Source: Berberis thunbergii
Lineage: Eukaryota; Streptophyta; Magnoliopsida; Ranunculales; Berberidaceae
NCBI GenBank assembly: GCA_003290165.1
Contig: QNQO01009189.1
Coordinates: 1-64,000, forward strand
Direction: 5' to 3'
Length of the DNA stretch: 64,000 nt
A program made the position numbers and the translations under genes. The notes beneath the pieces were generated by a model. It made no database searches. It saw only the letters and a list, made by a program, of their open reading frames with translations, and was not told the DNA's origin. Below are positions 1-12,151 of this stretch, one piece after another (within the stretch, counting starts at the first letter, position 1; the number at the start of each line of letters is the position of its first letter).

Positions 1-934
1 GGTGCAACAAAGGAACCTTTGACATGATGCTCCCTTTCTGAACATCCAGACCTTCTAGCCTCCGCAATCTGTATGGCTTCCCCGATGTCAGTTCAATGTC
101 CACTCGAGGCATCCGCTTCCATTTGAAGTGCACGAACCAACCATACTTGCAGTCCCCAACAATTGGTGTGCTCAAAGCTTCAGCGAAATAGACTCAAAGC
201 TGCAACACCAAGGATAAAAACTTATATCAAGAGACGTGAATTACTTGATATGCAAGAATATAAACATCTGGTTAGTAGCTTCCCCCTGACCATTAACCCC
301 ATCTCAGAAACTCTTTCTTGATAGAACTTGTGGTGACCGTAACACACAGGAGCTTTAGATGCTTATGATCCACGTATTATCCACACTGTATACTTCGGGA
401 AACTAAAGCACCCATGAATTATGAAGAATCTTTTCTTTGTAACATGTTTTCCTATCTATACGTCACTGTGGAATCCTGAAATGAGAATCCAGAACCTAAT
501 CCTTGCTTTTTGTTACAGACCCAGTTCGTTGATGAAATCCTAATACATAGACAGTTCCGCAATACCTGATGCTTACGGCCAGTGAATGGACATAGCTCCA
601 TCCATGAACATCCATTAATTGTCGGACCCAGCACTCGATATTCAGTTATGGCATCTTTTGAAGCTTCAATTCCAGATGGATGGGCAATGATAACCCGTTC
701 TGTCTTCCCATCGTCAAGCATCACCTATTACAAATAGCCACTACTAATTCAAGCGAAAAGGAATAAAATGACCAGCAAAGACTTGTATGATAACATCAAT
801 CATAATGACAAAGCTAAGTAATTGACTTAAACCTCATAATAATCTTCATGGCATTAAGGTACAACAATCGACCTTGGAAAGAGGGGCATGAATAACACCT
901 TCCTTTTCTTTCGGACGGCCTATAACCAATACCT
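1..934 (-). pseudogene. RNA pseudouridine synthase (RluA-type) pseudogene, 3' part beyond window
   Basis: Three exons with correct GT-AG borders can be read on the minus strand: 934-873, 724-566 and 199 to the left edge. They encode the C-terminal half of a plant organellar RluA-type RNA pseudouridine synthase, including the family stretches TEYRVLGPTINGCSW, TGRKHQ and STPIVGDCKYGW. Functional members isomerise uridine to pseudouridine in RNA. Two lesions are visible. After the exon join the conserved HQLRV context reads Q-L-stop-V, with TGA at 196-194 in place of an expected CGA. The 934-873 exon is 62 nt and frameshifted, whereas the family spacing (RYW-ALVIGRP) needs 69 nt, which implies a 7-nt loss. 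I recognise no upstream exons with the catalytic Asp. The protein family is clear; the pseudogene status is inferred from remembered family consensus. Confidence 0.82.
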
Positions 935-2240
935 CTGCACTGCTGCTTCACAAGCATCATTCCAAGTCTAGATGATTGATTAACACTTTTTTTTTCAAAA
1001 ATAAACCTAAACATCAGCTTCATATGTTACAAACTTTCTTTTTATCAATACTAATCACTAATAAGGACAAATAATGAGTACCTCAGATGGAGACTTCACT
1101 TTACTTATCACTGTACATTCCTCAGTAGTAATTTCTATGCGATGACATTGGAGAAATAAAACTGCTAATATGATGAACTCAACAATGAAGGGATCAGGTA
1201 ACAGCAGTGATATGCATTTTGCATGCATGATGTTATAATGTCTAGAATTGACATTTTATCTCAAAGAGACTAGAGTCCCAGTGAAAAAACTTTAACCACA
1301 CAAACATAATAATTTCAACCTTACTACAAATATTTTACTTACTTTAGATTTAGACCTGGTGGTTCTGTTGCTAATGCTGTTGTTGGTCCTTCTTGCACCC
1401 GCAAGGTCTGAAGAGCACCAACACTTGCAACAACAGAACAAAACCAAAGAAACCCAATTAAATATTAATTCAACCCAGCCACAAAATGCCTAAAAGAGAT
1501 TTCAGACAGAAGTTAGGTTGATTAAATGTGTACCACCACAACCACCCACATAGAGAAATGCTACCTTCTTCATCTGTATTACAAAGATTACAACTTCGGG
1601 TTAAATGACATTTACAACAAATAGTTGAAGTACCAATTAGCATACACATATAAAGGTGATATGAAAAGAAAACTACCTTCTTCTGGATGAGAGCTCTCAG
1701 AAGCATTGTTATTACTAGGAGCAGGTGCTTCAGGTGGCAGGAGTAGTGGCAGAGCCAAACATTCAATTCAACAAAAAGATAAAGTTGGCCAAACATTCAA
1801 TTCAACAAAAAGATAAAGATTACAATCTACGAGGAAATATTAAATGTCTATTGATCAAACTTATAATTGAAGCATATGACTTCTTAACTAGCATGTAAGA
1901 AAAATATAACAATTGAAGCATAAGCTTCGCAGAAAATATAACAAGTAAAATAGCAACGCAATGACATAACCCTTTCATATATTTATAGGTAAAACAGTTA
2001 CAAAGAACATATACTACATTCGTCTATAACAACAAGACTAATCCAAAAAAGGAAACAACTAATCCAAAGAACAACAAGACTAATCCAAAGAACATATAAC
2101 CACATTCAGATATATATACATCCAAGTATAGCACATCAGCAACCACTTCAAACCTGTAGACAATGATCAAATAAGGAAACAACTATATATCACTGACGGC
2201 ATACAAAACACATCCTAGTTATTATCACTTTTTAAAAACT
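935..2240. other. No recognisable gene; possible orphan exons
   Basis: I see no known coding region here. On the minus strand, short open stretches at 1441-1344 (ending PPGLNLK before a GT) and 1745-1670 (containing LPPEAPAPSNNN) look exon-like but match no family I know. They could be leftover exons of the adjacent pseudogene or unrelated captured sequence. The rest is AT-rich. Confidence 0.5.
1754..1819. repeat. 34-bp tandem direct repeat, two copies
   Basis: The stretch starting GCCAAACATTCAATTCAACA occurs at 1754 and again at 1788, each followed by the same AAAAAGATAAAG tail. This is a simple two-copy tandem duplication. Confidence 0.85.
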
Positions 2241-2242
2241 CA

Positions 2243-3690
2243 CCGCTAATGTGCCTCAGATCCACCATTGTTTTGATCAGTTAGTCTCCTCAATGCTTGC
2301 ATCATCATGGCCATATCCTCCTTCATTTTATTTCATTTCATCACTGGCCACTTCTTGTAGTCTGCCAAACTCTTGTTTTTGCTTCTGCAACCTCTTTCCT
2401 TGTATCTCAATCTCTCACACTGCTTCTTCTATAGCTTGAGATCCAAAGCGACTACTCGTGCCATTTTCAGATGTCGGCGTGATCCCATGTCCCCTACAAT
2501 GTACACGTCCAGGTTTGTCTGGCCCGAATACTTGAGGAAAAATGTGGTCATCATCTAAGGAGTTTAATCCCTCCTTTCGTTGCACGATAAGAATTTTTGT
2601 ATCTCTTCCTACATTTAGAGACACGTTTAGTTAGTAAATATGAAATATAAATGGTAATGGATACCCAACTTTTTTAAATTGAAAATTAAAACTAACCACC
2701 TTTCTTTGAGTGAATACATCTGGATATGATCCATCTTTGCTTGTATAAGCAAGCTCAAACATCCTAATGTGAGATGGGCGAACTCCTGTCCTTTTCAATC
2801 TGGCAACAATAAAAAGCGTACACAAATGAGTAACTATATTTCTACTAAGTTGATATTCAAACCCAAAATCTCAAACATTTTGTACTTAATATCTTCATCC
2901 TCAAGTATGGCGAAGGATTTTCTACCTGCATGATGAACCATTTGTTGTATGTCCATGTTTGTCTTTATTCTTATCACACCAATTCCTGAATTTATTAAAA
3001 ACGGATTTTGAAAAATTATGTCATCAAGAATTATATTATAATCAAGTGTGATATTAAGGTTTAGGTACATACCTTAACCTTTGACGTTCCCCAATGTTCT
3101 TTTATCAACCATTTCCAATCTTCTTCTTTTACAAATGGTGGCCGATTTTGAAGTCGTTCCTCATCTGTCTCATATATATCGTAATAGTCTGTCTTCAATT
3201 CAGATTGGTAGTCCCTCCATTTTTTCCCATTTCCTTCATTAACAACTTCATTCTTTCTGGATCATTTCCTATGTCGAACTTCTCCTGAATAAAAGAGCAA
3301 ATTTGATAAGATCTAGTATATGTGACCAATATATATATATACACATATTATAATGATAAGATATATAATGATAAGATATATACACATATTATACACACAC
3401 ACATATATATATACACATATTATAATGATAAGATACATACCAATAACGACTCAAGCATTTTGGCATTACATTATTGTCAAGTTTTCTCCATGACGGCTCA
3501 GCAATAGATGTAACTTGCATGTTGCGGACGACAATTCCTTGTTGAGACGCAAATAATGGCATGTGCTCTCCTATTACACGATGTCTGTCATCAAATTCCA
3601 GACTCAATTTTGTTCCTTTTGGTAGACTTGCTACCTTCTGTCCCAATGCTCGTCCATGTGTTTTCCTATTCCTCGTGATGCCTATGTAAA
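2243..3690 (-). pseudogene. CACTA second ORF, plant Transposase_24 family, multi-exon
   Basis: Read on the minus strand from about 3690 downwards, the pieces are: an exon with LPKGTKLSLEFDDRHRVIGE and FASQQGIVVRN; an exon at roughly 3285-3072 with WRDYQSELKTDYYDIYE and EEDWKWLIKEHWGTSK; short exons with HHAGRKSFAILEDE (about 2940) and RPSHIRMFELAY plus KDGSYPDVF (about 2790-2700); and an exon with DHIFPQVFGPDKPGRV (about 2550). The last part is glutamine/lysine-rich and carries stops near 2370. This order matches the Transposase_24 (Ptta/En/Spm) proteins encoded by plant CACTA elements, whose function is poorly known. Exon limits are approximate. The gene could still be partly open, but its neighbour TNP2 is broken, so I treat it as decayed. 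Confidence 0.72.
3335..3445. repeat. AT-rich tandem repeat in a CACTA intron
   Basis: Copies of CATATTATAATGATAAGATA alternate with TATATA and ACACAC tracts. It lies between two Transposase_24 exons and is simple-sequence expansion. Confidence 0.8.
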
Positions 3691-4079
3691 TGAAATTATT
3701 AATGTCAAAATTTTTTAATTTTAAGTACAATTTCTATAAGAAAAATGGAGCTTATATTGTTTAGAGTAAGTAAAAATACCAGAAGAACTTGACTCAATAT
3801 TATGGGAAGACTCCTTCGAATGGAATGGGGGTGACCTATCAGTTCTTGGTGGTCATGGCGTCATACCTGAAAAATGCACAAAAAGTGAGCTAGTGCCATA
3901 ACATAGTAATAATAATAATACATTATAACATTTGATGACTATTCAATTACCATAGTTCAAACATCAACTCTCTTATGTTTTTTTCCTCTCTTTTTTTGGT
4001 GTTATTTTTTGGCAATGGAATTGTTTCCATTGGCAAATTAGCTCTATTCCATACAACATGATCAACATCATTACTTGGT

Positions 4080-5212
4080 GCACAAGTGATTGATGTATCC
4101 CTTGGTACTAGGGGTTGCAATGCATCTGTTTCATCGACAATGCCTCGTCTTCATGTTCTGGCACGACATAAAATTCACGTGGTACAACTTTTGTCACAAC
4201 CAGCCATCCCGATCTTGCATTGTTTCTAACATAGAAAACTTGTTCACACTGGCTTGCTAAGACGAATGGTTCATTTGTTTGAAGTATTTGTTGGGAATTA
4301 ACACTTACAAAACCATGTCTATCCTTTTCAATACCTCGTCATGGGCTGTGGATATCTCTCCAATCACACTTGAACAAAACAACATGATTTCCTCCTAAAT
4401 ATTGTAATTCAACAACATCAATAATAACTCCATAATAATTCAATCTATCGACTCCATTAACAACCACACCACTATTTTGTGTTTTTAACCGAGCTTCCCG
4501 ACTTTTCGAGTAGAACTTAAATCCATTGACAACATAACCACTCCATGACAATACTACTTTGTCAGGACCACGAGCTAATGGGCGCAACTGTTTGACTCAT
4601 TCATCACTAGTTGTTCGACATAATTCAATCACCTATGCAATGAAAAGTGCCAATTATGTTATGAAAAAATTCTTAGTATGATTTTTGACGATGAATTAGG
4701 TCTAAGTTCCTTACACGGGCTCAAACCACTTTGGGAATTGTCGACGATGAATAAGGTCTAAGTTCCTTGAATATGTATGGTTTAAGATTTCTCTATGTTC
4801 CCTGCAAATAAGTAACATATGTTAGATAATTTGGCGACTTAAAACACACGAGTAGTATAAATAGTAATTTCTTACTCAATAAAAGGTTTCACATCTTCAC
4901 AATTTTGCAAGATGTACCAGTGTGGTTGGGTCCATTCTTCCATAGTTAACTCTTTTACAACTGATTTTCCCAAAGCACGTCCCTTTGTTGAAAATATAGA
5001 AAGCCCCACTTGATGTTGGTCACCAGAGCCATCAAAGTTCCTAGGAACTTGATTAAACTTTGTTTCTATATCATGCAAGTACCTTGAACAAAAATTCATA
5101 CACTCTTCTAGAATGTAACCTTCAGCAATTGATCCCTCCGGTTGACTTTTGTTCCGGACATATGACTTCATGGTGTGCAAGTACCTACATTTGGAATTAT
5201 AGTATAGTTTCC
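4080..5212 (-). pseudogene. CACTA TNP2-type transposase, C-terminal fragment (DUF4218-DUF4216)
   Basis: An exon at about 5192-4872 encodes the DUF4218 signature (SYVRNKSQPEGSIAEGYI, EECMNFCSRYL). A second coding block at about 4660-4080 encodes DUF4216 (VVLSWSGYVVNGFKFYSK, YYGVIIDVVEL, VLFKCDWRD) and its downstream FVLASQ and VFYVRNNARSGW region. In intact elements these domains follow the DDE-type catalytic region, which is absent here. An in-frame TGA near 4602 replaces the tryptophan usual in the DEWVKQLRPLA context, so the copy is dead. The 5' side is cut off at about 5212 by LTR-like sequence. Confidence 0.8.
4683..4770. repeat. Short direct repeat in TNP2 intron
   Basis: The string GGTCTAAGTTCCTT with its upstream GACGATGAAT(T/A)A context occurs twice, about 54 bp apart. 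It is a local duplication within a decayed intron. Confidence 0.75.
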
Positions 5213-6862
5213 AAACAAGGCCTTATTGTCCTGGGCCAAGCCCCAAGGCCTGTGCCTCTTGTGCTAGCGTGACTTGGGCTTTGGCACCTAACTTACAGAC
5301 TAAACAACAATTTATGAATGGGTTCGCTTAGGACTGCGCTGAAGCCATTCTCATGTTATGGTTGGCCCATGCCACGTGTATGGTTGTGATCGTATGACTG
5401 ATTAATGTCTCAACAGTATCTATTTTGGTCATTAATGTTTATTAATTTCAAGAACTGATCTCATTTGGCTTTTTTTTGTCTATTAGCATAGAGACACAAA
5501 ACTCAGTCATCTAAATTTAGTTATGTAACAATCTCAATAAAATCATGTATACGGTGATCAAATATAAACATAATCCATGTGAATGATGCAAAAAAAAAAA
5601 AAATTTAATCAATTAAGCATCACAAAATGATTGTAGCAAGGCAATAGAAATCCTTAATTAGTCATAACTAGGGCTTTAGCCTAGCCCTAATTAAATTATT
5701 GAGTTACACATAGTACAAGCAAAAGTATCATCAAATAAAATATTAGATGGATGAAAAAATAGGCAAACTTTTTGATGATCATAGTGCTTGATCAAAGGGC
5801 TAATCAATTGTTGTTATAGTTGTCCATAACAAATCATCGACAACAACGCACATGACAACAACAATGCACAGATCAACAATAACAACTCAGCAACAGAACA
5901 ACACAAAGAAACACAAAACATCAACAACAACAACAATACTACAACAAAACAACATCAGTAACACACAGGTCAGCAACAACTATGGGACATAGCAACGACA
6001 CTGCGACGCAACAATTGCAACATTGATTAGCCCCTGCACTTCAGAATCGCCCCTTTTCACTGTCGTTTCTCTTATTTGTAACACAACAGAGCAATTCACA
6101 TCAACAAAAGAGTAGGCTACTATGTTCTTCTTCTTCGCAGCAGTAGGTGATGCATCAACTTTCTTTTTCTATCTGTAATGCATAGTAACCTTCTTCTCAA
6201 ATACAACAGCTAACACAACTGCTTCCTTTCTCAACCAACCTATTTCAGCAACATATGCTCTCTTCTATATTTAACATGCAACGACTAGCTACTCTCCTTC
6301 TTTCTCTTTATTGCCATTTGTTTCCTAATGGGTTTTGATCTAAAACCCCTTCATAAAACGACCGAGCCTCCATATTTAACAACCAGGCCTGGCTTAATCA
6401 ATATTTCAGGTCTTCGTGTGATATTACTTCATTCTTTTCTCCTTAGCATACTATTGAAATACATGCCAACATCAAAATGTACATCATGTAGCTAACTCAA
6501 AAATTATCTTAAAGATACTTGAATTAAACACATAATTTAACAATTAAACTTAGAAAATTATGTTTAGAGTGCACTTTTATGCACTCATCACACACCCAAA
6601 CAGCTTATAGCTAGTCTCCAGAAATTCAAGCAATTCAAACTTAACTTAGAAAAATAAAAACTCAAGACAAAAAAACAATGGAATCAAAACTCCTTTCTAT
6701 AAAACTTTCGTTGGCACTTTCGATTGCATTTAACGAATGCAACAAGCCTTTAAACCACTAGGTGTCCCTAGTGGACGAGTTATAGTCTCATGAGGGTTTA
6801 CCAGAGTGGTAGCCACAAACAATGTGGTATTTTAAAAAATTATCTCAGTCTTGACTTCCAAT
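5213..6862 (-). mobile_element. Older Athila-like element, left part (3' LTR and PPT side)
   Basis: On the minus strand the sequence GTTTGGGTGTG is followed by TGATGAGTGCATAAAAGTGC ending at 6590, a layout expected for a polypurine tract followed by the start of a 3' LTR. The LTR would then run from 6590 down to about 5213; its far end is not defined because no second copy is in the window. The 6591-6862 stretch is 3' untranslated sequence. Its 6720-6830 part resembles the 3' region of the younger inserted element at 8750-8835, which shows both are relatives. The body of this older element continues at 18105-21395 beyond the insertion. Confidence 0.6.
6858..6862. repeat. Target site duplication CCAAT (left)
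   Basis: CCAAT directly before the first LTR base at 6863 is repeated at 18105-18109 directly after the last LTR base. A 5-bp duplication is the usual product of Ty3/gypsy integration. Confidence 0.93.
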
Positions 6863-8651
6863 TGATTACGCCCAAACAATACACGCGGTCAATTGCAGTA
6901 AAGAATGGGGTGTCGATCCCACGAGGAAAAACGATCTACAAAATAAGGTTAAGGAAAACAAACTATGCGAAACTAAAGTTAATAAATTCTAACAAATTTA
7001 AAATACGAAATTGAATTTAATTTAATGAAAATTAAGTTTGGAAAAATCACAAGGTTCCAAGAATCCCTCCTAGACTTCACGCGCCAACTAGTATTGATTC
7101 GCTATGATGACTCAACTACGTGTTTCACATCCCAAACGACGTAATCGGAAAAATAATCTTTTATGCGTTAATATACCCTAATGTAAATGATTTTAAGATT
7201 TCACTTATTTCTGAAAAAAAACACAAAAAGGTTTGTCATATGTGATATCCTAAACTTACGATATATCCGGAGACAATACCGTAATAAATGACGGTCACAT
7301 ATAACTAACCTACATAAATCAATTAATTCTTAAACATTTCACACATAAGAGAAGCGTGACTAAGCTTATATGGAGAAGAAAAGATAACCACCGGAGTAAT
7401 AATAATCTATGAAGAAATCTATGATATCCTTCTCACTGAAATAACATAAATTTCTATATTAAATAAAAGTGAGAATCATTAAACATCATTATTCATCGTG
7501 AAAACTTAAAGCGAATCAAATGCTAATTTAGTGTGTTACATCTAGGAGTTCACCTCTTCACCTTGCATGGGGTTTAGTGACTCATGGTGGTCTTAGTCAC
7601 AGCATCAGTGGAGGAGGAATCCATCACTTCCTGTACGCGCACAAATCCCGAGAAAAAGAGCTAAAAAGGCTCAGTGGTGGCTCTTACAAATTCTCGGGGT
7701 GTCAATAGCCAAAACTATTTTTTAGTTTTTGAAAAACAATTTCTCCCGCCTCACACTCGCGAGGCCTGCAGGTTTGTCTTCTCCAGCGCGACGCGACGCG
7801 ACCAACTCCGCCGCTGTTCTCCGCTCCTCGCGAGCCTATTCGTCCTCCGAACGTCTCCGGCACCTGCGAGAACAGAGAGAGAGTGAGGAGCAACGAGAGG
7901 TGGAAGCGAAACAGGAAATGGAGGTGCTCTGTCGTGAGCTTCTTTTCGTGGCGGTGATGGCGGTGGTGACTCTGAAAGAGGGAGAGATGGCTCTGTCGCG
8001 GTGGTGGTGGAGTGAGATGGAACAGGGAGAGAGACCGAAGGCGGAGAGAGAAAGAGGAAGGAGGGCGGCTGCGAGGGAGAGAAAAAGGGAGGTGCTCCCT
8101 GTTTCGCGGCAGTACCGTGAGCGCGGTGGTGGCGATGGTGCTCGGGTGATGGCGGCTGTGTTATGGACAGAAAGGACGGTGGCGAGGACGAAGGCGAGAT
8201 GGTGGTTGGTTAGTGGCGAGAGATCTCTGTCTCTGCCTCGGTGGAGGTGGTGATGGTGGCTGCAAAAGAGAGCAAGATCAGGAACGTGGAAGAGAGGAGT
8301 CTCCAAAGAGAAGGCAAGAGAGAAACCTAAATAGGGTTCCCCTATTTTCTTGTTAGGCTGGGCTTAGGATTCTAGCTTTCTGGGCTTGGGCTTGGGCTTG
8401 GGCTTGGTTAAAGTAAGTGGACCATGCTTATTCGGGTTAGGCTTAGATGTGTGAACCACTCTTTTGTACCACCGCTAGAATCAACAAATTAATCATTTTC
8501 TCAAATTGTCGCCTTGATGCGATTTTATCGTTCAAGCGCCCAGATTCCTACAAAAACATAAAAATTGAAATAATTAGAATAAAATATATCAATTGAAGCA
8601 CTAACATATATAAATTAAGGGATATATTTTTTAATAATTACGTGTATATCA
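6863..8651 (-). repeat. 3' LTR of the Athila-like element
   Basis: This 1789-bp copy matches 16292-18104 nearly base for base. It contains a GC-rich central block (7740-8300) and a short GGGCTT hexamer run at about 8383-8407. It lacks a ~23-bp tandem duplication that the right LTR has near 17641-17670. Confidence 0.95.
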
Positions 8652-8665
8652 AATACCCCCAAACC
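8652..8665 (-). promoter_or_regulatory. Polypurine tract
   Basis: On the minus strand GGTTTGGGGGTATT immediately precedes the 3' LTR start TGATATACAC, the position where plus-strand DNA synthesis is primed. Confidence 0.75.
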
Positions 8666-10863
8666 TATATTTTGCTAGTCCTCGAGCAAAACAAAATAAA
8701 GAATAAAATCCTAACTCACTTTCGTAGGAATCACAGTTGCACTTACCTTAACGTGCAACAAGGCTTTAAACCTCTAGATTACCTCTAGAGGACGAGTTAT
8801 AGTCTCGTGAGGGTTTCTAGAAATGCTACCCCCAAACATTACTGACTCAATAAAAAAAAATCTATTTTCTAAAAACATAATGCAAAAACGTGAGCATTCT
8901 TCTTTATTTTCCTTAGAGTAATTTTCTAATTGCTTAGCATTCGAGAAAAACAACAAACTAAAACTGTCACAAAAGTATATCAATAGAGTACAATAATTTA
9001 ATAGTATCTAAAGGTTAAATGAATTTCATAATCATTCTCAACTCGAAGTGTGTGTGTGATGAGCCTTATCAACATAACTCTTCATCTCATAGTAAAGATG
9101 TGACAAGATAACCTTTAGAAAGGACGTTTCGACTACAATTCTCTCATGTCGCTCAGAAATGAAACGCTCAGAGATTGGGGCACTCAGTTTATATGTGAGG
9201 AAAAGAATATATTATGGAAAATGCAAACGTCTCACATATAATTATCATGAAAAACGGAATTTTCAAAGAGTGAAATGAATATGATCTCATGGACCGGAAT
9301 ATTGATTACTTTTGAGAATGTTGAATCAAACACCATAGTTCTTGCCTATTCAATATCCACATCAATTAAGCTAACTTTCACTTAAGATCAATCAGGTCTT
9401 TACTAGGTTGTATTGGGGCTTGGATTATGGCAAACAATAAGGGACAAAATTATACAAGGATTTCCTGAGAATGGATGCACCCTTGAATAAAACATAGGGC
9501 ATTGAAGAACAAATCAATGTTGTACACCATTAACTTTTTCTTCATTATTTTCTTCTTCAATCGCAATTTTTTTTTAACATGTTTTTCCCCATTGATACAA
9601 TCCAACACTTTTACTTCGAGGGAGCATGAAATATCTTTTTTTTTTTTTTTGCCCATTCCATAAATATATCTCACCGGATACATTCTCAGAAAATTGGGTA
9701 AGGATAAAATAATAAAGGTATTACTCCTTGATTGGAGTAGGTATTGGGAATGGGGATCACAAAGAAAAGGCTATCTAAAGGCTCAAAGGGCTGCAAATGG
9801 ATATTTATTATTGGGTAGGCTAAAAATGGTTTAAAGGAAAAAAAATGCCTATATCACTTCAGAAGTTCTAGTTAGTACTAGGACATCTCAACTAAATAAA
9901 GCAAGAAGTTCTAGTATAAAGATTCAATTTTTATGTCATTCTTAAAGCAATCAATAAGAAAATCAAGAATAATGAGATCATCAACGAAATAATGCGGATT
10001 CAAGAAAAATCAGAGTGTAATTAATAACCCTCAAGAAATAAAGAATGGCTCAAAACTCACAAGGGTTAAGTTTCCACTATTATTTTAAGGTTTTCTAGTT
10101 CAATATCTCACTAATCAACTTCAAATCATGTTGACTTGGCTTATAGTGCATGAATAGTCGAGTTGAAAAGTCTCACGAAATACATCTAACATAAGGATAA
10201 TATCAAATATCATGTTTTCCAATAATATAACTATGTGACACGTGTTAGTATGTGTTTTCTCAAAATTAAAGCAACAAAATCATTCTCTAAAATTAAAAAG
10301 AACTCAAAACCTTTTTCTTTTTTTTATTCACCAAGAGTTCGGATTTCAAATGCATTTTCAAGAAGATTTTTACACAATTACCATAATCATTTAAGTATTC
10401 AATGGAGATTGAGTAGAACACAAAAATGACTCGGTTTAATTATAAAATACGTGTTAAACTCAAAGATTTTTGAAAATTGCATAAAAAATCTAATAAACCA
10501 CACCCCCAAACCTAAACCAAACATTGTCCTCAATTTATAAAATAATAATCATGACAAATCAAGGCAAAAAAAAAGAGGTTCGAGTGATATTACCATGGTG
10601 AAGCTTTACCAATTTCAAATAGACAATGTCCTCACAGTCACCAAAATATAAGAAATTCATACCGACGGGAGAAAGTAACATATGGGATGAAGAGCTCCAA
10701 GTGACTCCAATAGCAACACCTAAAATAACCTGAAACACTAAAAGAAAAACATAAAAACAACAACCTAAACTAAACTAAAATAATAATAATAAATGAAGAA
10801 TAAAAATAAAAATAAAAAGAAAAATAAAAATAAAAACCTAAACTAAAGATAGGGTAGAGAACA
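8666..10863 (-). other. Non-coding 3' spacer of the Athila-like element
   Basis: This 2.2-kb stretch lies between the end of integrase and the polypurine tract. Athila elements often carry an env-like ORF here; I see only short, unsupported ORFs and AT-rich sequence with poly-A/T runs (for example about 9632-9650). The 8750-8835 part resembles 6720-6830 in the older element. Confidence 0.7.
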
Positions 10864-12151
10864 TCAAATCAAGTAGACAGGGGCAACCAGAGAGATCTCT
10901 TCTGGCACCTCTACTCGCTCCACATAATGCTTCAAACGTTGCCCATTGACTCTAAATACTCTCCCATCTGTTGAATCTTCAATTTCTAGGGATCCATAGG
11001 GAAAAACTTGTTTTACCATGAATGGGCCCATCCATCTCGATTTTAGCTTGCCAGGATGAAGATGAAGGCGTGAGTCATAGAGATAGACTCGTTGGTTGGG
11101 CTCGAAATGTTTCCTCAGAATTTGCTTATCATGAGCTGTTTTCATCTTTGCCTTGTATATTCGGGAATTGTCATAGGCATCATTCCGCAACTCCTCAATT
11201 TCAGCCAACTGAAGTTTCCGATGAATATCGAGAATTGTCTTATAAGCTGTACGATAGGCCCAAAGTGCATCAGGAAGGCGCAAGGACCAATCCTTCCTAT
11301 CAGGATTCACCATCTTCTCCAAGATTTGTTTTACTTCTCGATTGGCCAACTCAGCTTGGCCATTTGTCTGCGGATGATAGGCATTGGCAACCTTGTGATG
11401 AACTCCATACCTGCGCATCAAAGCTTCAAAAGAGCGATTACAGAAATGAGTCCCCTGATCACTAATAATGGCTCGTGGTGTACCGAAACGGGATAGAATG
11501 TGTTCTTTGATAAACTTGACAACAGTATTGTTGTCATTGTGTCGGCACGCCACAGCCTCAACCCATTTGGACACATAGTCCACTGCAAGCAAAATATACA
11601 AATATCCAAAGGAAGGTGGAAAAGGTCCCATAAAATCAATCCCCCCAACAATCAAATATCTCAATGACTAGGATGGGGTTAAGGGGCATCATGTGTCTCC
11701 GGGACAATGCACCCAACTTCTGGCATCTATCACAAGAACGACAATAATTGTTAGTGTCCTTAAACAAAGTAGGACAATATAATCCAGACTGTAAAAAATT
11801 TGTAGCGGTCTTTTTCATAGAAAAATGGCCTCCACAAGCTGCACTATGACAAAAATGTAAAACACTGTCAATCTCACCTTCAAGGATACAACGCCTCATG
11901 ATTTGGTCGGGGCAATACTTATATAAATAAGGATCATCCCAATAAAAATTTCTTACCTCGACCAAAAATTTGCGCTTATCTTGAGCACTCCATGATGATG
12001 GAACTTCGCCGGAAACCAAGTAATTAACAATGTGTGCATACCATGGTACCTGAGTGACGACGAATAGGTGTTCATCAGGGAAGTCATCACGGATGGGTGG
12101 GCCATTGGCAGTCACTGAACTCCAAACGAGACAAGTGATCAGCCACAACAT
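10864..12151 (-). pseudogene. Athila-like integrase, two frames
   Basis: The integrase part of pol is split into 12151-11636 and 11664-10864. The first holds the zinc-binding region (HFCHSAACGGHF then CRSCDRCQKLG, an HHCC module). The second holds the catalytic core with its three acidic residues in IDFMGPF, ISDQGTHF and NGQAELANRE, followed by the C-terminal SRWMGPFMV segment. The frame is lost twice: in the overlap with the RNase H ORF (12087-12151) and at a run of six C on the plus strand (11641-11646), where five would keep the frame through the DCWGIDFMG context. Integrase would insert the cDNA copy into the host genome. All catalytic residues are present despite the breaks. Confidence 0.88.

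Larger units (their letters stand above)
2240..5212 (-). mobile_element. CACTA (En/Spm) transposon remnant
   Basis: Minus-strand coding fragments follow the order usual in plant CACTA elements: DUF4218 then DUF4216 (C-terminal half of the TNP2-type transposase), then a multi-exon second gene with the plant Transposase_24 (Ptta/En/Spm) signature. The N-terminal Transposase_21 catalytic part is missing because recognisable sequence stops near 5212, where LTR-like sequence of an Athila-type element begins. I could not find a CACTA terminal inverted repeat on the left. This element is separate from the CACTA terminus at 56028. Confidence 0.75.

Noticed and set aside
7702..8306. Open frames of 63-174 codons on both strands in the left LTR (and 17131-17809 in the right)
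   Set aside because: They repeat in both LTRs, overlap on opposite strands, are low in complexity (Arg/Glu or Ser/Arg rich) and match no family. GC-rich composition explains the lack of stops.
11022..11496. Plus-strand ORFs of 134 and 147 codons
   Set aside because: They are shadows of the minus-strand integrase core, which has clear catalytic motifs.
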